Positions 48,623 to 62,242 of a stretch of DNA of 64,000 nt are shown here, in pieces. The stretch lies in NCBI GenBank assembly GCA_034620365.1, contig JAQGEQ010000041.1, positions 186,001-250,000 of the forward strand, written 5' to 3'. The notes beneath the pieces were generated by a model, which was not told where the DNA came from, searched no databases, and saw only the letters and a program-made list of their open reading frames with translations. Made by a program: the position numbers and the translations under genes. This DNA is from Pegea sp. RAD2-039. Lineage: Eukaryota; Chordata; Thaliacea; Salpida; Salpidae. Numbering within the stretch: position 1 is the stretch's first letter; every line of letters starts with the position of its first letter.

Positions 48623-51600
48623 ATGCAGAAAAGACAGATGAAGTTATCTTACTTGAAAGATATAGATGAAATTATTCATAGAGTAAGTTACTTTTGTTCG
48701 ATTATCACTTAAATGGCTTTGAAATAACTTTGACTAAACCATATAAAATGTAGTTGATAGAATAGTGGTAAATGCTGTGCAAATTAATTTATTTTATCTA
48801 CTGAAATCGAATAAATGAATTTTTAAATTTCTAAAATCGTATAATAAAATTCATATGTGATTTTTTTTATTATGTTTCAGGTTAATGAAAAGATGGAAAA
48901 ACCTAATGCCTTATGTGAAAAGAATTTCAATGAAAAAGTTAGATAATTATTAATCTAAACAAATAATTTTATTTCTTAAATGATAAACTGTTGTAAAATA
49001 AGTTTTCAAAGTTTTTTAAATTTATCAAATTAAGGTAAAAATGATTGGAACTAACAAAATTGTTAAAAATAATTTTATGATCACCAATGATGCCTAAAAT
49101 GTTGAACTGTTATTAATTGAATTTCAAAAGAATTGAAATTGTGCTTATTAATAAATTTCTCAAAAATTGTTTAATGAAATTATTTTACAGAATTTAAATG
49201 AACAAAACGAAACTAAATTTTCTAAAGTAGATGCAGAAGTAGAACAGGTAAAAAAATTTCAATTAGCTGAAAATCGAAATAATTGAATTTTTAGTTTCAT
49301 CTATTTACCTGCAAATAGCTGCAAATATTATAATATGTTTTGCAGAAAGACGAAAAAGTGATTATTCATGTTCATGCAACGCAACGTGAGGTTAGTTTGT
49401 TTAATTCTAGTGCTATCGACATTCACTCAAAGGTTTTTGATATTTGAAATTAGATAAATCGTTCTACAGATGACAGTTTTAATCAAACAATTTTAAATTA
49501 TTGTAAATACTAATATAATTTAAAAACAAATTTAGTACAGTAAAAATATTTAAATAAATATATTTAATAATTTATTATGTTCTGGTTGATTACATTTCCT
49601 ATCAATTTATATTTGTTTCAACATTAACACGTTAAATAATGCTTTTGTTTAACTTTCTGTAGTTTGTGAGAAAGTATTAACAAAATATTACCAAAAGAAG
49701 TCTTCAACATAAACTACAAGATAAAAAATATATAAAAAATTATTTAAACAGATAACAAAAAATAATGACGATAAATAGTTTGATATATTTGTAGAAAAAA
49801 TGTGATGGGTTTTCTGAAGGAGAGAAAACAATTATTGATCTCTTAAAACAATTTGTCGAAAGGATAAAACCAAAAAGGAAAAAAAAACATTATTCAAGTG
49901 AAGGTAGAAACTTCTCTCTTTTAAATATTATAAAGCTTAAGTAAAAATACAATTTTATTTTGATAAAGATGTAAAAAACTGCACAGCTGGAATAGAATAT
50001 CTTTTTTGTTTCTTCTTCTTTTATAAACAAAACTCTTTGGATAATTAAAAAAGATTTATTAGCAATTAAATATGGGGTATAACGTAACTTAATTGAGTTT
50101 CCTTTTTAAAGATTCAAGTATATCTGAAAGTAGTTCCTACATCTCAAAAAAATCTAAGAAAAAGAAGAAAAAGAAACATAAAAGTCCTTCAAATATATCA
50201 TCTACAAAAGGTTGTTGATAATTTTAATCAAAAGTCAATTGTTTATTAAATGATTAAAGCAATCCACAGCAAATTACCAACTTAAAACTGGTTAAGTGAA
50301 ACCTCTTCAACATATGAAACAAACACTTGAAATTAAACCTGAACAACTTTTAAATTAAACACAATAATAAAATTGTGAAATTTAGCATAAAAAAGTATTT
50401 CAATTCTGAGATAGATACGCTTTCATATAAGTATTTATTGAAAAAGAATATTTGTTAGTTTGTGAAAAGTAATTTTGTGAATATGCTTTAGATTTGTTTT
50501 CAAAAGTTTCTTGTATTGAAACCATTTAAACCTTTAATATCTTTTTACTCTCTCTATATATTTGTCATATTATGGCACAATCTAAAAAATACAAAAAATA
50601 TTTTTTAATTGTACCTAGTTGTAGAACCTGAAAAAGTAGAAACACCAAAGTCTCTGCCTGAAGTTTCAATTGAAGAGCTTAAGCTAAAAGAAGAAAGATA
50701 TAAAGCCATTGAAAGAAGCCTGCAGAGAGCTATGATTGAACTTAATGAGTATCACAAGGCTTATGGCTTGTTAGATGATCTAGATAAAAATGTTTCGTTC
50801 ATACAATCTGAGATAACTCCCGATTGGTTGGTAAGTTAAAATTATAATAACTGTTTAACAGAGTGTTATTTTATAACTAGTTGAGAAAACCTAAAACACA
50901 CAAATTATTTAACAACCATTAACCAAGACTTAAATAAGACTAACTAAATTGTCTTCCGCCTAAATTTACGTATACTGTGTAATAATCTTCTGTTATGCTA
51001 TTCAAATATAGTTAGTTATGTAGAGAAACTTTGTTATCTACACTGGTTTAAAATCTCATATTTTCGTATCATTAAATAACGATAAACATAATGATATTTG
51101 TAACCAGATTTCAACTTTTAAAGTTTATTTCAACTTTTTTATTCCACTGTTTTATAGAACAGCCCTAAACTGCTATGTCCCCTGTTTCGTACTTACGATC
51201 ACAAGCTACAACGTTGCAAAGAAGAAATAAAACAGTTGGAATACCATTTAAACTCTTTTGTTGAGCAAGTGAGTATATCTAGTAATGTTAATTGAAAGAA
51301 TTTTGAAATTAATATATATACTCAAAGCTCTTATAAAAGAAACGCTGTTACCATTAGAAGGTATTGAATAAATAATTATCTTTTTTATGAAATTAATATA
51401 AAATAGACCAACAGCTCTTAAAACGTGTCCCTGTAACTCTCTTGAAGAATCCTAAAGATTTGGTTGAAGAAAAGACTTCTTGTTTTATAAATATAAGACT
51501 TTATTCAAATTAAGAACAATAAATGTTATCAAACTTAAGCAAGAATTCAGAACAATTATCTTAAAATATAAATCTGCCTTCCAGCAACTCAAGGAAGTTA

Positions 51601-52552
51601 TTTTGATTAAATTTTTAATTATCTGTTAATGTAAAATAAATTAGTCTACAATATAAGAGTAGTTGAAGCACAGTCATCACTGGCACAAGACATCAAAAAG
51701 ATGCAATACAAATCGACTATTACAATATAGAAAAGGCGGGAACTGTAATTAGGTTAACACGATGAGAGAGGGGCAGAGATTGATAACTAGGTAACAAAAA
51801 GGCGGGAATAGTAACAAATGGTTTGATCATCACAAGGTGGCAGGCTTGCAATAAAGTTGCTAAAATTCTAAAATCTATTGCCTTACCATTAGAGTAATTA
51901 AATTGAAATAGGAGGCTTAAGTTTTCTAGATAATCGTCAAAGATTAAACGTAAATAATTATCAGTGATGAAGATTTTGAAAGCCTGAAACTAATCATATA
52001 AAATTAGAAATCACTTTATTAGTTTAATGATGCCTTACAAAGTTTGTAAAAAGTTTTAAACTATTTTTTCACTTTACAGAACTTTAAACTTACGTGAGTA
52101 TTTACAATTTGAAGATATACAAAAGTTCATATTTGATATGATTTGCAAGTAAAAGTAATAACTTTTAAAAAGTTTTCAGATGATAGGAAATTCTTTTTAA
52201 TTTTTTACTTGCGGTTAATTTTAAATTATAAATTATTTTGTAGATCGTTAATTGGGTCTTTATCAAAGCCTCAAAATGAATTTGATGAAAAACCACTGGG
52301 TATTGAAAAAACAATTTGAAAAATGTTATTTTTTAGTACATGTATTTAAGCTATTTATTTTAATCAGCCGAACAAGTTTTGAACAAAAAATTAAAAGAAG
52401 TTGAAGATATCGTTGAAAAGCTGGAGAAAGATAAATACACAAAATGTCCCAATAAAGTTGACGTATTGAAGAAAGAAAATAGAAAAATTAAAGAAGCTCT
52501 TTTCAATCGATTAAAATCCAAAGATCTCTTACTTGGGCATCTAAATAAGTGA
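48623..52552 (+). CDS. Unrecognised Lys-rich coiled-coil protein, ~334 aa, 11+ exons
   Basis: Exons: 48623-48682, 48881-48937, 49191-49247, 49346-49390, 49795-49903, 50112-50210, 50619-50830, 51158-51268, 52080-52093 (14 nt), 52244-52299 and 52368-52552. All junctions are GT-AG, and the total of 1,005 nt stays in frame to a TGA. The N-terminal third is charged; the middle has a poly-Lys block (KSKKKKKKKHKSPS) like a nuclear localisation signal; the second half is helical with heptads (LKLKEERYKAIERSLQRAM, RCKEEIKQLEYHLNSF, LNKKLKEVEDIVEKLEKD). A further possible exon begins after CCAACAG near 51413. Length and layout recall centrosomal or cytoskeletal coiled-coil proteins, but I recognise no family and assign no function. 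Confidence 0.75.
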
Positions 52553-53893
52553 GCATAAAATTTAATGATAATTTGAGATCTTTTAATTAAAGAAATTGTG
52601 AAATTTAGAAATAAAGTTTAATTGATACAAGTAACATCGAAAATATTTCAATCTTAATGAAATATAGAAGCTGTTCTTCATTCAACAAAAGCCTTAGAAT
52701 TGTCATTTAAACATTTTTGTAACTGATACCTAGAAAACCTTTCTTCATCTAGGTATTTTATTCTTCTCAAAAATAAAATCTTCTTAACAATTTTATGAGT
52801 AATACTAAAAGTATTTTCATCTATTTTCAATTCAAATTGATTTTTTTACTTTTTTATTTTCATCAGAATACCAAAAGAGCAAGTAAACTGCAAATCTACA
52901 ATCGAATAGGATTGAAAATAAGATTTGAAATATTTTTAGTGAATTTTGTTTTAAATAAAAAATATTTTTAATAGATTAGTTAGTTTCAATAACAAAAACG
53001 AAAAGGTTACTTTCATCAATTGTAATTTCAAATAAATACGTTGACTCATGAATGATTCTAATAATCGATGTAATAAAAGAAAATCTATTTTTAAATTTCA
53101 AGCCACGACATTATAGATCTTTTCAACAAAAATTTGCTCAAAAAATTTATATAAATAACTTAACAAATAAAATAAACTTATTATTATGAGAATTTAAAAA
53201 ATAAAAGAATTAAACCATTAAGATCTTTTTGTGTTGTAGTTTAATTTGTACTTTTTTAATCTAGACAAAAACTATTTACATCTACAGATGAGAAATATTA
53301 TTTATAGTTTTAGAAATAAAAACTACGTTTACATTAGAATCCAAAACAAAAATTAGGGAATTTTTTCAATTATTTTCAATAAAAAGCGGCAATATTTATG
53401 TCAGAGCCTTCAGTGAAGCAAGATCAAAAAAGTTTGAAGCGATTTCTTATCCAGATAGAATAATTTACCACAAGTAACATACAAATCACTTACTAAAAAT
53501 AGTCTCATCACAGCTTATAACCATTATTTAATAAAATATAACTTATAACCTGAAAATTTTATTGAAATAAAATATATTTCTGCTAAACAATTCTTCTAGG
53601 CCAATTAAGATGTAATAGACACCAACTATTTTTCATATTTTTTTTGTAGTTTAGAATCAACTTATAATGCCAAGCTCTTATTTATAAAATTCTACTGAAA
53701 ATTTTTGCAAAAGGCTTCGGTTAACTTTTAATGTGTCTTATGATTCGAATATTTTTATCAGAAAAATTTGACGTAAGTATGATATAAACTTTAATCTAAA
53801 ACCAAATTCACAAGTATTGTAGGAAGACAAATAAAATAATAAATAAGATAATATAATGGTTAAATAACTAATGGATAAAACTTAATTTTACAG
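52553..53893. other. AT-rich spacer downstream of the coiled-coil gene
   Basis: No supported gene. A 21-codon ATG frame near 53400 is too short to judge. Confidence 0.45.
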
Positions 53894-54482
53894 ATTCAAT
53901 ACCTGAAAGTTTAACAGAAGGAACTGAAATATTTACTTACAAAATACTACAATATCCTAATTATAACAGCAAACCTTTTGTAAGATTGTTAGCTTTGAAT
54001 AATCAGTTTAAGTTGAACTCAGCAGCAAATGCTGTTTTATTAAACAAAGAACTTGATGCTGAAACAAAACAGAAATATGAAATTCAATTAGAAGCTTGTA
54101 TCAATCACGATATTCAGTTAGTTTGATTTGATATTCACAAATCAGGAAATTTATGTTTTCGAATGAATTGTAAGTTTGCATAAAGTATTTTATCCAATTG
54201 TTAGCTGCAACACTCTCTGTCAATAAACTTTCAAGATGAAGGTAAAGATTAATTTGAGTGATTATATAATCTAGTAGATACTAAATGTAATTTTGAAAAT
54301 AATTTATAAGATGTAGATCCAGTTACACATTCGTGTGATAATGAGAATTCAGCTTGTGTACAAACTGTTATTGATTATGGAAAACCAGATATTCGTCTTT
54401 ATCATCAAACTATGGCACCTAACCAACCAAATCGACCATATCAAGTAATCAACAACCAAACTTCTTCTCGCTTCTTAACTGG
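53894..54482 (+). pseudogene. Truncated duplicate of cadherin-gene exons with internal deletion
   Basis: 53894-54190 is nearly identical (a handful of differences in about 300 bp) to 59709-60003, the fourth exon of the downstream cadherin gene plus its intron start. 54232-54482 is nearly identical to 61490-61740, the end of exon 10, the following intron and exon 11. The roughly 1.5 kb between these segments in the parent gene (four cadherin exons, the membrane segment) is missing here and replaced by about 40 bp. No signal peptide, membrane helix or last exon accompanies it. A non-functional, recent segmental copy. Confidence 0.88.
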
Positions 54483-57400
54483 GGTCAGTAATCTTGATGA
54501 TTTTTACAATCGGTTGTAATTTTTTAAATTTTTCTTTTTTTTAACTTTATTTAGATTATTTTAGGTTATTACATCCTTTAAAAAGTTACAAAGATCTAGC
54601 AAAGTTATCGTTGAAATAGTTTTTAAGTTGTTGGTTACGAACTTTACAAACGTGTACAAACTTTGATTCAATCTTTTTGTCAATCTTTCGTGATTAATCC
54701 ATACATATTTGCTTTTATTGTAAGGTTAATGTACTAATTTCTGACTTTGAAACATTGCCAATATCATTTATATAATGCTTTAAATTAAACAATTTTACTT
54801 TTCACTTTTGCTTTCTTTTTTTAGCATTTAAAATTATATTAAAATCTGAATTATAAGATTTCTTAGAATAGATTTTGATAATTGTTAGACTATCAACAAT
54901 TTTTATGTAAATCAAATAATTTAGTCAGGATTGTTTTTCAACTTTTACTTTGAGTATGAGTAACCCCTTAAAGTTTTTACATTCCAAGTATAAATATCTC
55001 ACTAATAAAGTCATTTAAACTTTAAATTTGAAAGCTTTCAAACAATTACTCGACTTTTTCTGCTTTATTCTAAAATCAGCAAAATTTATTGTTGCTCATT
55101 CAATTTTTCAGTAAAAAATTTATCAATATTTTCTCTTAGTAGTAAATACTTAAAATACTCAGTCACATAGAATCTCTTGTTTTTTTATATAATTTCTAAA
55201 ATCAAATTTGCTTATTCTAATTCTAGAGTGTAAAGATATTATTTTTATATCAACGTTATGTTTCCGAATTAAATTAAAGTGACAATTATATATAGATACT
55301 TTTGTATAGAGTTGTATAAATTTCATTCACTGTATAAATAAATTACTAAATAATAATATAATAATAAATATAAATATATAATAATATAATAAGTTACTAA
55401 ATAAATGTAATACTTCAGAAAACTTTTAATTTTCATTTACAAAATCTTCAGCATTTTCTTAGTAGTAATCATTAGCAACAATATATTTTGTCAAACTTTT
55501 TATTAATGATTTTTTTGGTTACTTGTTTAACAAAAGTTCTGTATAAGTTGTATAAACACTTTTGTAAAACAGAAAGATTTATTTCTTTATATTTATAAAC
55601 ACCAAATCTATATTTCAAGTTATACTCTGTTTCAGGTCAGTTGGTTGTATCTACTTTTGTATATGACATTTATTATAACAAATGTAAGTTTTTATTCTTT
55701 ACTTTTTGTTAGAGTCTTAACAGTTTCTAATTCAGAGCTATTTAAGATATAAACTTTGTTTAAAAAGTAAAAGATCAGATATATCACAGTGAAAGAGGCT
55801 AAAAAACTTGATTTGAATCAATTATGTTGGCATCTTTTCTAAAACAATTTATCTATTCAAAACCTTTACCACATCACTTTTTTTTTCCTGATCGTAAAAT
55901 ATTTATGAAAAGTAGATATAAAAAAAAGTTGTTTAATAAAACTGATGAAATTATTAAAACTTTTTATGAAATTAGGAGGCAAAAAAGTTTCTTTTGAATG
56001 TTTATTAAAAGAAAATAATTTTTGGTTAGAATTAATAATTATTATACATATAATATCATAAAATATATATTAAATTCAATGAATTATATTAAATTAGAAA
56101 ATCAGTAGAAAATTTTAATAACTTCTTACACAAGAAAGACTTACCTAATATTTTTCATTGTATGTTGATAGCAAATGCTTAAATGTAAGTAAAAGTTTAT
56201 TTACTTATTCTGATGTTTTAATATGCACCCTGCTCAATAAACTTTTTTAAGGTTGTATTGCTACAAACTGTTTTCAGATACTCTAATATTTTAGAAACTG
56301 ACATCGAAATAAAACTTCCTGCCGATTATTTTTTCAAAAATATCTTTTGCTAAATGTATATTATGTAAATTTGTAACAATTAATTCAATTATGTAAAAGA
56401 GTCCTGATTAGTTTAGATTTAACTCAATGTAAACAGCAACTGTACTTTTATATAATTTTTATATCTGAATTCTAAAATGAGAAACAATTAAAATTTTGAG
56501 TTTGAAAACATTCTGTGAATTTTAAAACAAACACTTATTAAAGTTGCAAACAAATATTTCTCATATTTAGAAATTTATTGAGTGTATACAATTTACTTAC
56601 ATTTAGTTGTAGTTATATCTCTTTCTATATATAAACGAGTTCAACAATTTTTGTTCATGATTATCTGAATTATTTGAATAGTCTTGGTCAAAAAAGTTGC
56701 AATAATAAACAACAAAGCGTTATTTAAAAACATGTTGAATAACATCTGTAATAAAATACTAAAAACAATAAAATACATTTAATAATAATATGTTAGAGAA
56801 AGTTTTTGAAAGAAAGTTTTTCATTATAATAAGTAATTATGAAGTTATGCAATAATGTTTTACATCAGACAAATCACTTGGTTCTGCAAGAGTTATTTTA
56901 AACAGTTTATCTTACTTTGTTTATCAGTCATTTTAAGCTAATTAAAAAAATTCAAGGAATAAAAATTGATTTTAATGAATTATTTCATGTTTGAAAGTTT
57001 ATTTTACTTAGATTTTGAGAAATTTTTGAAAGTTTTAAGTTTAATTAAGAAGATAAGGAAGTAAGTTTTTACAGGTAATCTATTTATCTAAACTATTTAT
57101 ACTGGTTAAATAGAGATAGAATATAATAAGAAAGTTTTGAGTATTGTTTTGTATTTAAATAATTATACAAACTAATTCTTCAGTTGTAGAACATTTTTGT
57201 ATCATACCTAAAAACTCTAAAAGGTTTTTTAAACCTTGTTTTATATATGTAATCAATTGTAGTTTCTCCGTGTTTATAAGATGTTTTTTGTATTTAAAGT
57301 TAAAGTAAACAAAATTAATAATAATAAATGTTAGAGTTTGTTTTTTTTATAAAAGGTCTTACCTAGTAGCTGTTTTTATATCAATTTAGAATAAAGTTAT

Positions 57401-58960
57401 TTAAGTAAGCTGCTTTTTGTTAAAAGTTTATAGGCCTAAAAGCGCATTAAAATTAAATAGCTTGGTTGTTTCATGAGAAAAAAGGTGGTTTTATTGGAAA
57501 GTATATAAATATATTCATTCTACATATTTCAATTTATATAAGAGGTCAATTATATTATAAATTTAACTATATTTGAAAACAATAGAAAATGTTATTTCAA
57601 AGATTTATAAAAATTACTGGTCTGAATGAATAAAGTTGAATTAATATAAATATTTATGGTTTAGTAGTTATAAAATCATTCAAAAGTTTATTATATTTTT
57701 GCTATAAAAAAAGTCAAAACTATGCCTACTATTTAAATAACTATATATTCAGATTTTTATTTGCTTTTAAGTAAAGATGATGGTTTGTGACAGATCTGTT
57801 ATAACCTCAATTTTACAACCGTTTTTAACTAATTGAATTGTTATAACACTTTTATATGCTTTGTAATAATTGTAATGCTTCCTTAATTAGTATAAATGCT
57901 ATAAAAATGATGTTTGAACATTTATTTCTAAATTGTAGAACATTAGAAGTTAGTTTTGTTTTTAAGTTGCTTTCTGAAAGTTTGTTTTGCTGCAAGTATA
58001 GATATATAAAATTAGTTAAAAAGATTTTTTTTAAAGATTTATGAAATTTTGTAAAGTTTAAGCAATTAAATAGTTATAAGTAAGTACATGTAATAGTGTA
58101 TCATTTTCGTAAATTTGTAAAATTACTTACACATTACCAAGATGAGTTTCACAATTATCTGTATTAGGCTCAGAAATGTCACCAAAGAAATTTTAGTGAA
58201 TTTTTTATAATCGCGTAAATCAACTTGTAAAAAAAGTTTTTCGATTTTTCTTATACATGTTTGTTCTCCGATATTTGTTTTGTAGAACAGAAGTACTTAA
58301 AGAATAGATTATTATGATGATGATGATGATGATTTATAATTAGAATTAAACAAATAAGGAAATCTCTCTTTTCAAAAATCTTGTTTCTAAATTTATTTCG
58401 GAATATCTATAAAAATAAAAGTCAATTTGTTTTAATTAGAATACAAAAAAAAAAGCTTTCAAGTAAAAGTTTATAATCTTTTGTTTATTTGAATATGATT
58501 TTTTGTAAACTCTCTAACAAAAATATTTAAAATGATTATTGACCTAAATTATATTTTAGATAAATAAAAGCAGACAATTTATTTTTAGAAAGTTTGTATG
58601 TCAAATTAGTGGTTGAATAGAAATTACAATCGTGGCTTAATTTCAGTTCCATTTCTAATCATTTCAAATTTCGTTTAATTTTTTTAATCCAACTATGTTA
58701 GATATTTTAATAAAATCGTTTGGAAATCAGATTAAATAGTTGAAATGAATAGAATTTCTTAATTATGTAATCTACTAAATCATATTGCAGATGAAATCAG
58801 ATTTTTATCATTTCTTATTAGAAAACTTTAATTATTGACTTTTTTGTAAAACAAATTTTAAATATTGTTCTTCAACTAACTGTTATATTAATTTAATAAA
58901 TCATGGCAAATAATAATAAAACTAAAAATTGAAAACTCTAGATAATTATTTCAATTAATT
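54483..58960. other. Long AT-rich gene-poor stretch
   Basis: About 4.5 kb without a supported gene. It includes low-complexity (TAA)n/(ATA)n sequence near 55350-55400 and a GAT trinucleotide run at about 58316-58333. The minus/plus frames here are short and AT-driven. Confidence 0.5.
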
Positions 58961-59007
58961 TTTAGGAATACTTCTCAAGAGCAGCAGAACTTATTCATTT
59001 GTAAAAT

Positions 59008-62000
59008 ATGAAACATATGACTTATATTTTACTATTTATTTATTTGTTCCAACAAAAGTTTATTTTTGGACAAAATACTGGACTTGATGCATCGAACGTT
59101 TTAAAAGGTTAGTTTAATCTGATTCAATTTTATCTTCAATTTTGAAATTCATTTTTATCTTATTTTCGTTCTAAATTTTATTTCGCTTGCTTCTTACAGA
59201 GCAACCTTCATTTGTAGTACCTTATAATTCAAAAGCTGGATATAAGATCGGAAGAATTGATATGTTTGCTGGCGATTTGATATATTATGCTTCTCTTAAT
59301 AGTTCTCATGAGAAATATATCGAATTTGATAAAAAAAATTTAACATTTTTATTGAAGAAAACACCTCCTCGCCAATTCTTGAGGTACTGAGTTGGTTTTG
59401 GTAAAATTGAAAGAAAAAAATGAAATTAAAACTAAAATTTTTATAGAGTTGAAATTACAGCATTAGAAGTACCGAGCTTGGAAAAAAAATATAAAAATTT
59501 TACTATTTACTTTGAGAATCAGATTATTATCCGATTGGATCGAAAACCACAAAATAACTTTTGTAAGAAATATCTATTAATAGAAGTTATCACAAATAAT
59601 TTAAGCGATTTTTACAATCATCTTAGTTTTTTGAGTCATAAAATAAAAAGTTTTCTAAAATTAGTTACAAAAAGGTGAAAATATAAAATTAATTCTCTTA
59701 TTTTACAGATTCAATACCTGAAAGTTTAACAGAAGGAACTGAAATATTTACTTACAAAATACTACAATATCCTAACTATAACAGCAAACCTTTTGTAAGA
59801 TTGTTAGCTTTGAATAATCAGTTTAAGTTGAATTCAGCTGCAAATGCTGTTTTATTAAACAAAGAACTTGATGCTGAAACAAAACAGAAATATGAAATTC
59901 AATTAGAAGCTTGTATCAATCATGATATTCAGTTAGTTTAATTTGATATTCACAAATCAGAAAATTTATGTTTTCGAATGAATTGTAAATTTGCATAAAG
60001 TATTTTTATATAATTTTTATTTTAGTGATTTAAAACTATTTTTTTAGATGTGAATTTTTGAAAGTCTCGTTGGTAGTAACTGATGTTGATGAATATCCGC
60101 TAGAGTTTGTAGAAAAACTATATTCTATTAAAATACACGAAAATCTTTCTATAAACTCCTTGATTCTAACAGTTCAAGCAAAAGATCACGATGTCACTGG
60201 AATTCTTAATGTTAGTTATTTATCTTATATTCTATGTTTTATTCATTATTATTAATGTTTTAGCCTACAGCACTTAAGTACAAACTGAAAAATGATAGTT
60301 TAGGAATATTTAGAATGGACCAAAATAATGGAGATATATATTTGGCAAAAAAACTCGACTATGAATCTAAAAGTGATTATAAAGTTAGTAAATCATTTTG
60401 TTATAAAATCGTACTACTATCTTGGAAAATTTTTAATAAATCTGAAATGTGTGAATCATTTAAACATTTTCAGTTTGTTTATTTAATTTCTTTAAGAAAT
60501 TTTTTCATTCAAATTTTAGTTGGAAGTGTTTGCTACCAATGGAATTGATTCTGCAAAATCCATGCTTCATATTCAAGTCTTAAACGTCAATGACAATCCA
60601 CCGACTTTTATCAACCCAAAAATTTATGGAAAATCGTTTAAAGTTTATTTAAATCAAGCTTCATCAATATTAAAACTCAAAGTAAGCTTTGAACTTTACA
60701 TTCTTATTCTGTGATATTTATCAATCAAAGTGAAAGCCTTATGAATATTCTACTCAAAATGAAAACTTTTTCTTTACAGGCTAATGATACTGATCAAATT
60801 TCTAATGATAATATTCGATTTCGTCTAAATCCAAATCAAGGTCAAAATGTTTTATCACTTTTTAGTATAAATGCAAAAACTGGAGAATTATTTATAAAAC
60901 AAGCTCCTGCTAATAGCACAGGAACCTTCACTGTAATTGTGGAGGTATGTAGAGGACTTTGATCAATCTAGAATAAACTAAACCAGATAATAAACTCACT
61001 TTCCTAAAAGTACTACCAAAGCAAATATACTTTAATAATTTGATGTCAAAAACCTTTGTTTGATTAAATTTCTTATAATTCAAAGTTTAATACATTTCAG
61101 TTATTTTCAGACTTTCATCAAAGGATTTGAATCTTTGAATACTTCACTGAAACTAAAGATTAAAGTACTTCCAAAGGTCGCATCTTCTCGCTTATCAGTT
61201 ATATTTTATGTCTTACTTTCTATGGCGGTTGTTGTAGTTGTTTGTTTATTTTTGGCTTTAATAAAATGTTGCAAACACAAGGAAGTGACTTTAAAGCCTG
61301 CCAGCGGCCAATTAACAATTGATGTAGAAACAAGGTTTTATTTTGACTTTTTTAAACATTCTTTTTGATTTTATATAAGTAAAGTTAAGTTTTTGAAAAT
61401 AATATTTTTACAAACCTGCTTGATTGGTTGTTTCAGAAGTGAGACTTCAAGTGAATCTACAAAAAGTCAAGCATCTTTAAGTAGCATCAAAGATGAAGGT
61501 AAAGATTAATTTGAGTGATTATATAATCTAGTAGATACTAAATGTAATTTTGAAAATAATTCATCAGATGTAGATCCAGTTACACATTCGTGTGATAATG
61601 AGAGTTCAGCTTGTGTACAAACTGTTATTGATTGTGGAAAACCAGATATTCGTCTTTATCATCAAACTATGGCACCTAACCAACCAAATCAACCATATCA
61701 AGTAATCAACAACCAAACTTCTTCTCGCTTCTTAACTGGGGTCAGTAATCTTAATAAAGTTATGTTTTCTTTCTATTTTTTAATTTATAAAACTTGGGAT
61801 TTATTTTATGGTAAGTGAAGCTCTATAATGTTTTGAATTAAATAATTTTAATGATTGATAGCTTTTATATCACTTTGCTATTTGTCATCGGCCTTAGTTG
61901 AGCTTAATCATCTTTTGAGACATCTTCTAACTTGCTTGCTCCATCTCATATAGTTGAGATCGCTTCTAAATTTTAACTTTTTAACTTTTACAAAGTTTCA

Positions 62001-62242
62001 TCTTTTCGACTTTTCTCCTTAAATTATAATTTTATAAATTTTGAAATTGTTTTCAGCCACGTCCTCGACCCTATCAACAACAGACTATGTATTCTATTCC
62101 AGTATTTTACAATGATAACATTTATCGAACTACTCCTAGAAATTTTGATGGAAACACCTCAACTTACGGTCCACGACCAGCTTTTGGCAACAGTGACAGC
62201 TCCCACACTTTATCTGATCAATATTCAGTTTCTCGAGTTTAA
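59008..62242 (+). CDS. Short protocadherin-like receptor, 625 aa, 12 exons, PDZ ligand end
   Basis: Exons: 59008-59107, 59200-59383, 59447-59562, 59709-59931, 60048-60210, 60264-60383, 60520-60681, 60780-60944, 61111-61334, 61437-61498, 61568-61740 and 62057-62242, with every phase consistent. Signal peptide MKHMTYILLFIYLFQQ. The ectodomain has about four divergent cadherin repeats. Clear markers are the inter-repeat calcium motif VLNVNDNPPTF, DQNNGDIYLAKKLDYE and SINAKTGELFIKQ, the usual x-G-x-(I/L) blocks; earlier repeats are degraded (TDVDEYPLEF). One membrane helix follows (LSVIFYVLLSMAVVVVVCLF), then a juxtamembrane CCKHKE and a Pro/Gln/Tyr-rich tail ending YSVSRV, a class I PDZ-binding sequence. 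No catenin-binding region is visible, so it is closer to protocadherins than to classical cadherins. Likely a calcium-dependent adhesion or recognition receptor. A 3' splice site ends near 58964, upstream of the ATG. Confidence 0.88.

Noticed and set aside
53894..54482. The cadherin-like exons as a second functional cadherin gene
   Set aside because: No signal peptide, membrane helix or final exon accompanies them, and the middle exons are deleted.
57856..58044. 62-codon frame with several cysteines
   Set aside because: AT-driven composition, no zinc-finger spacing, and no splice context.
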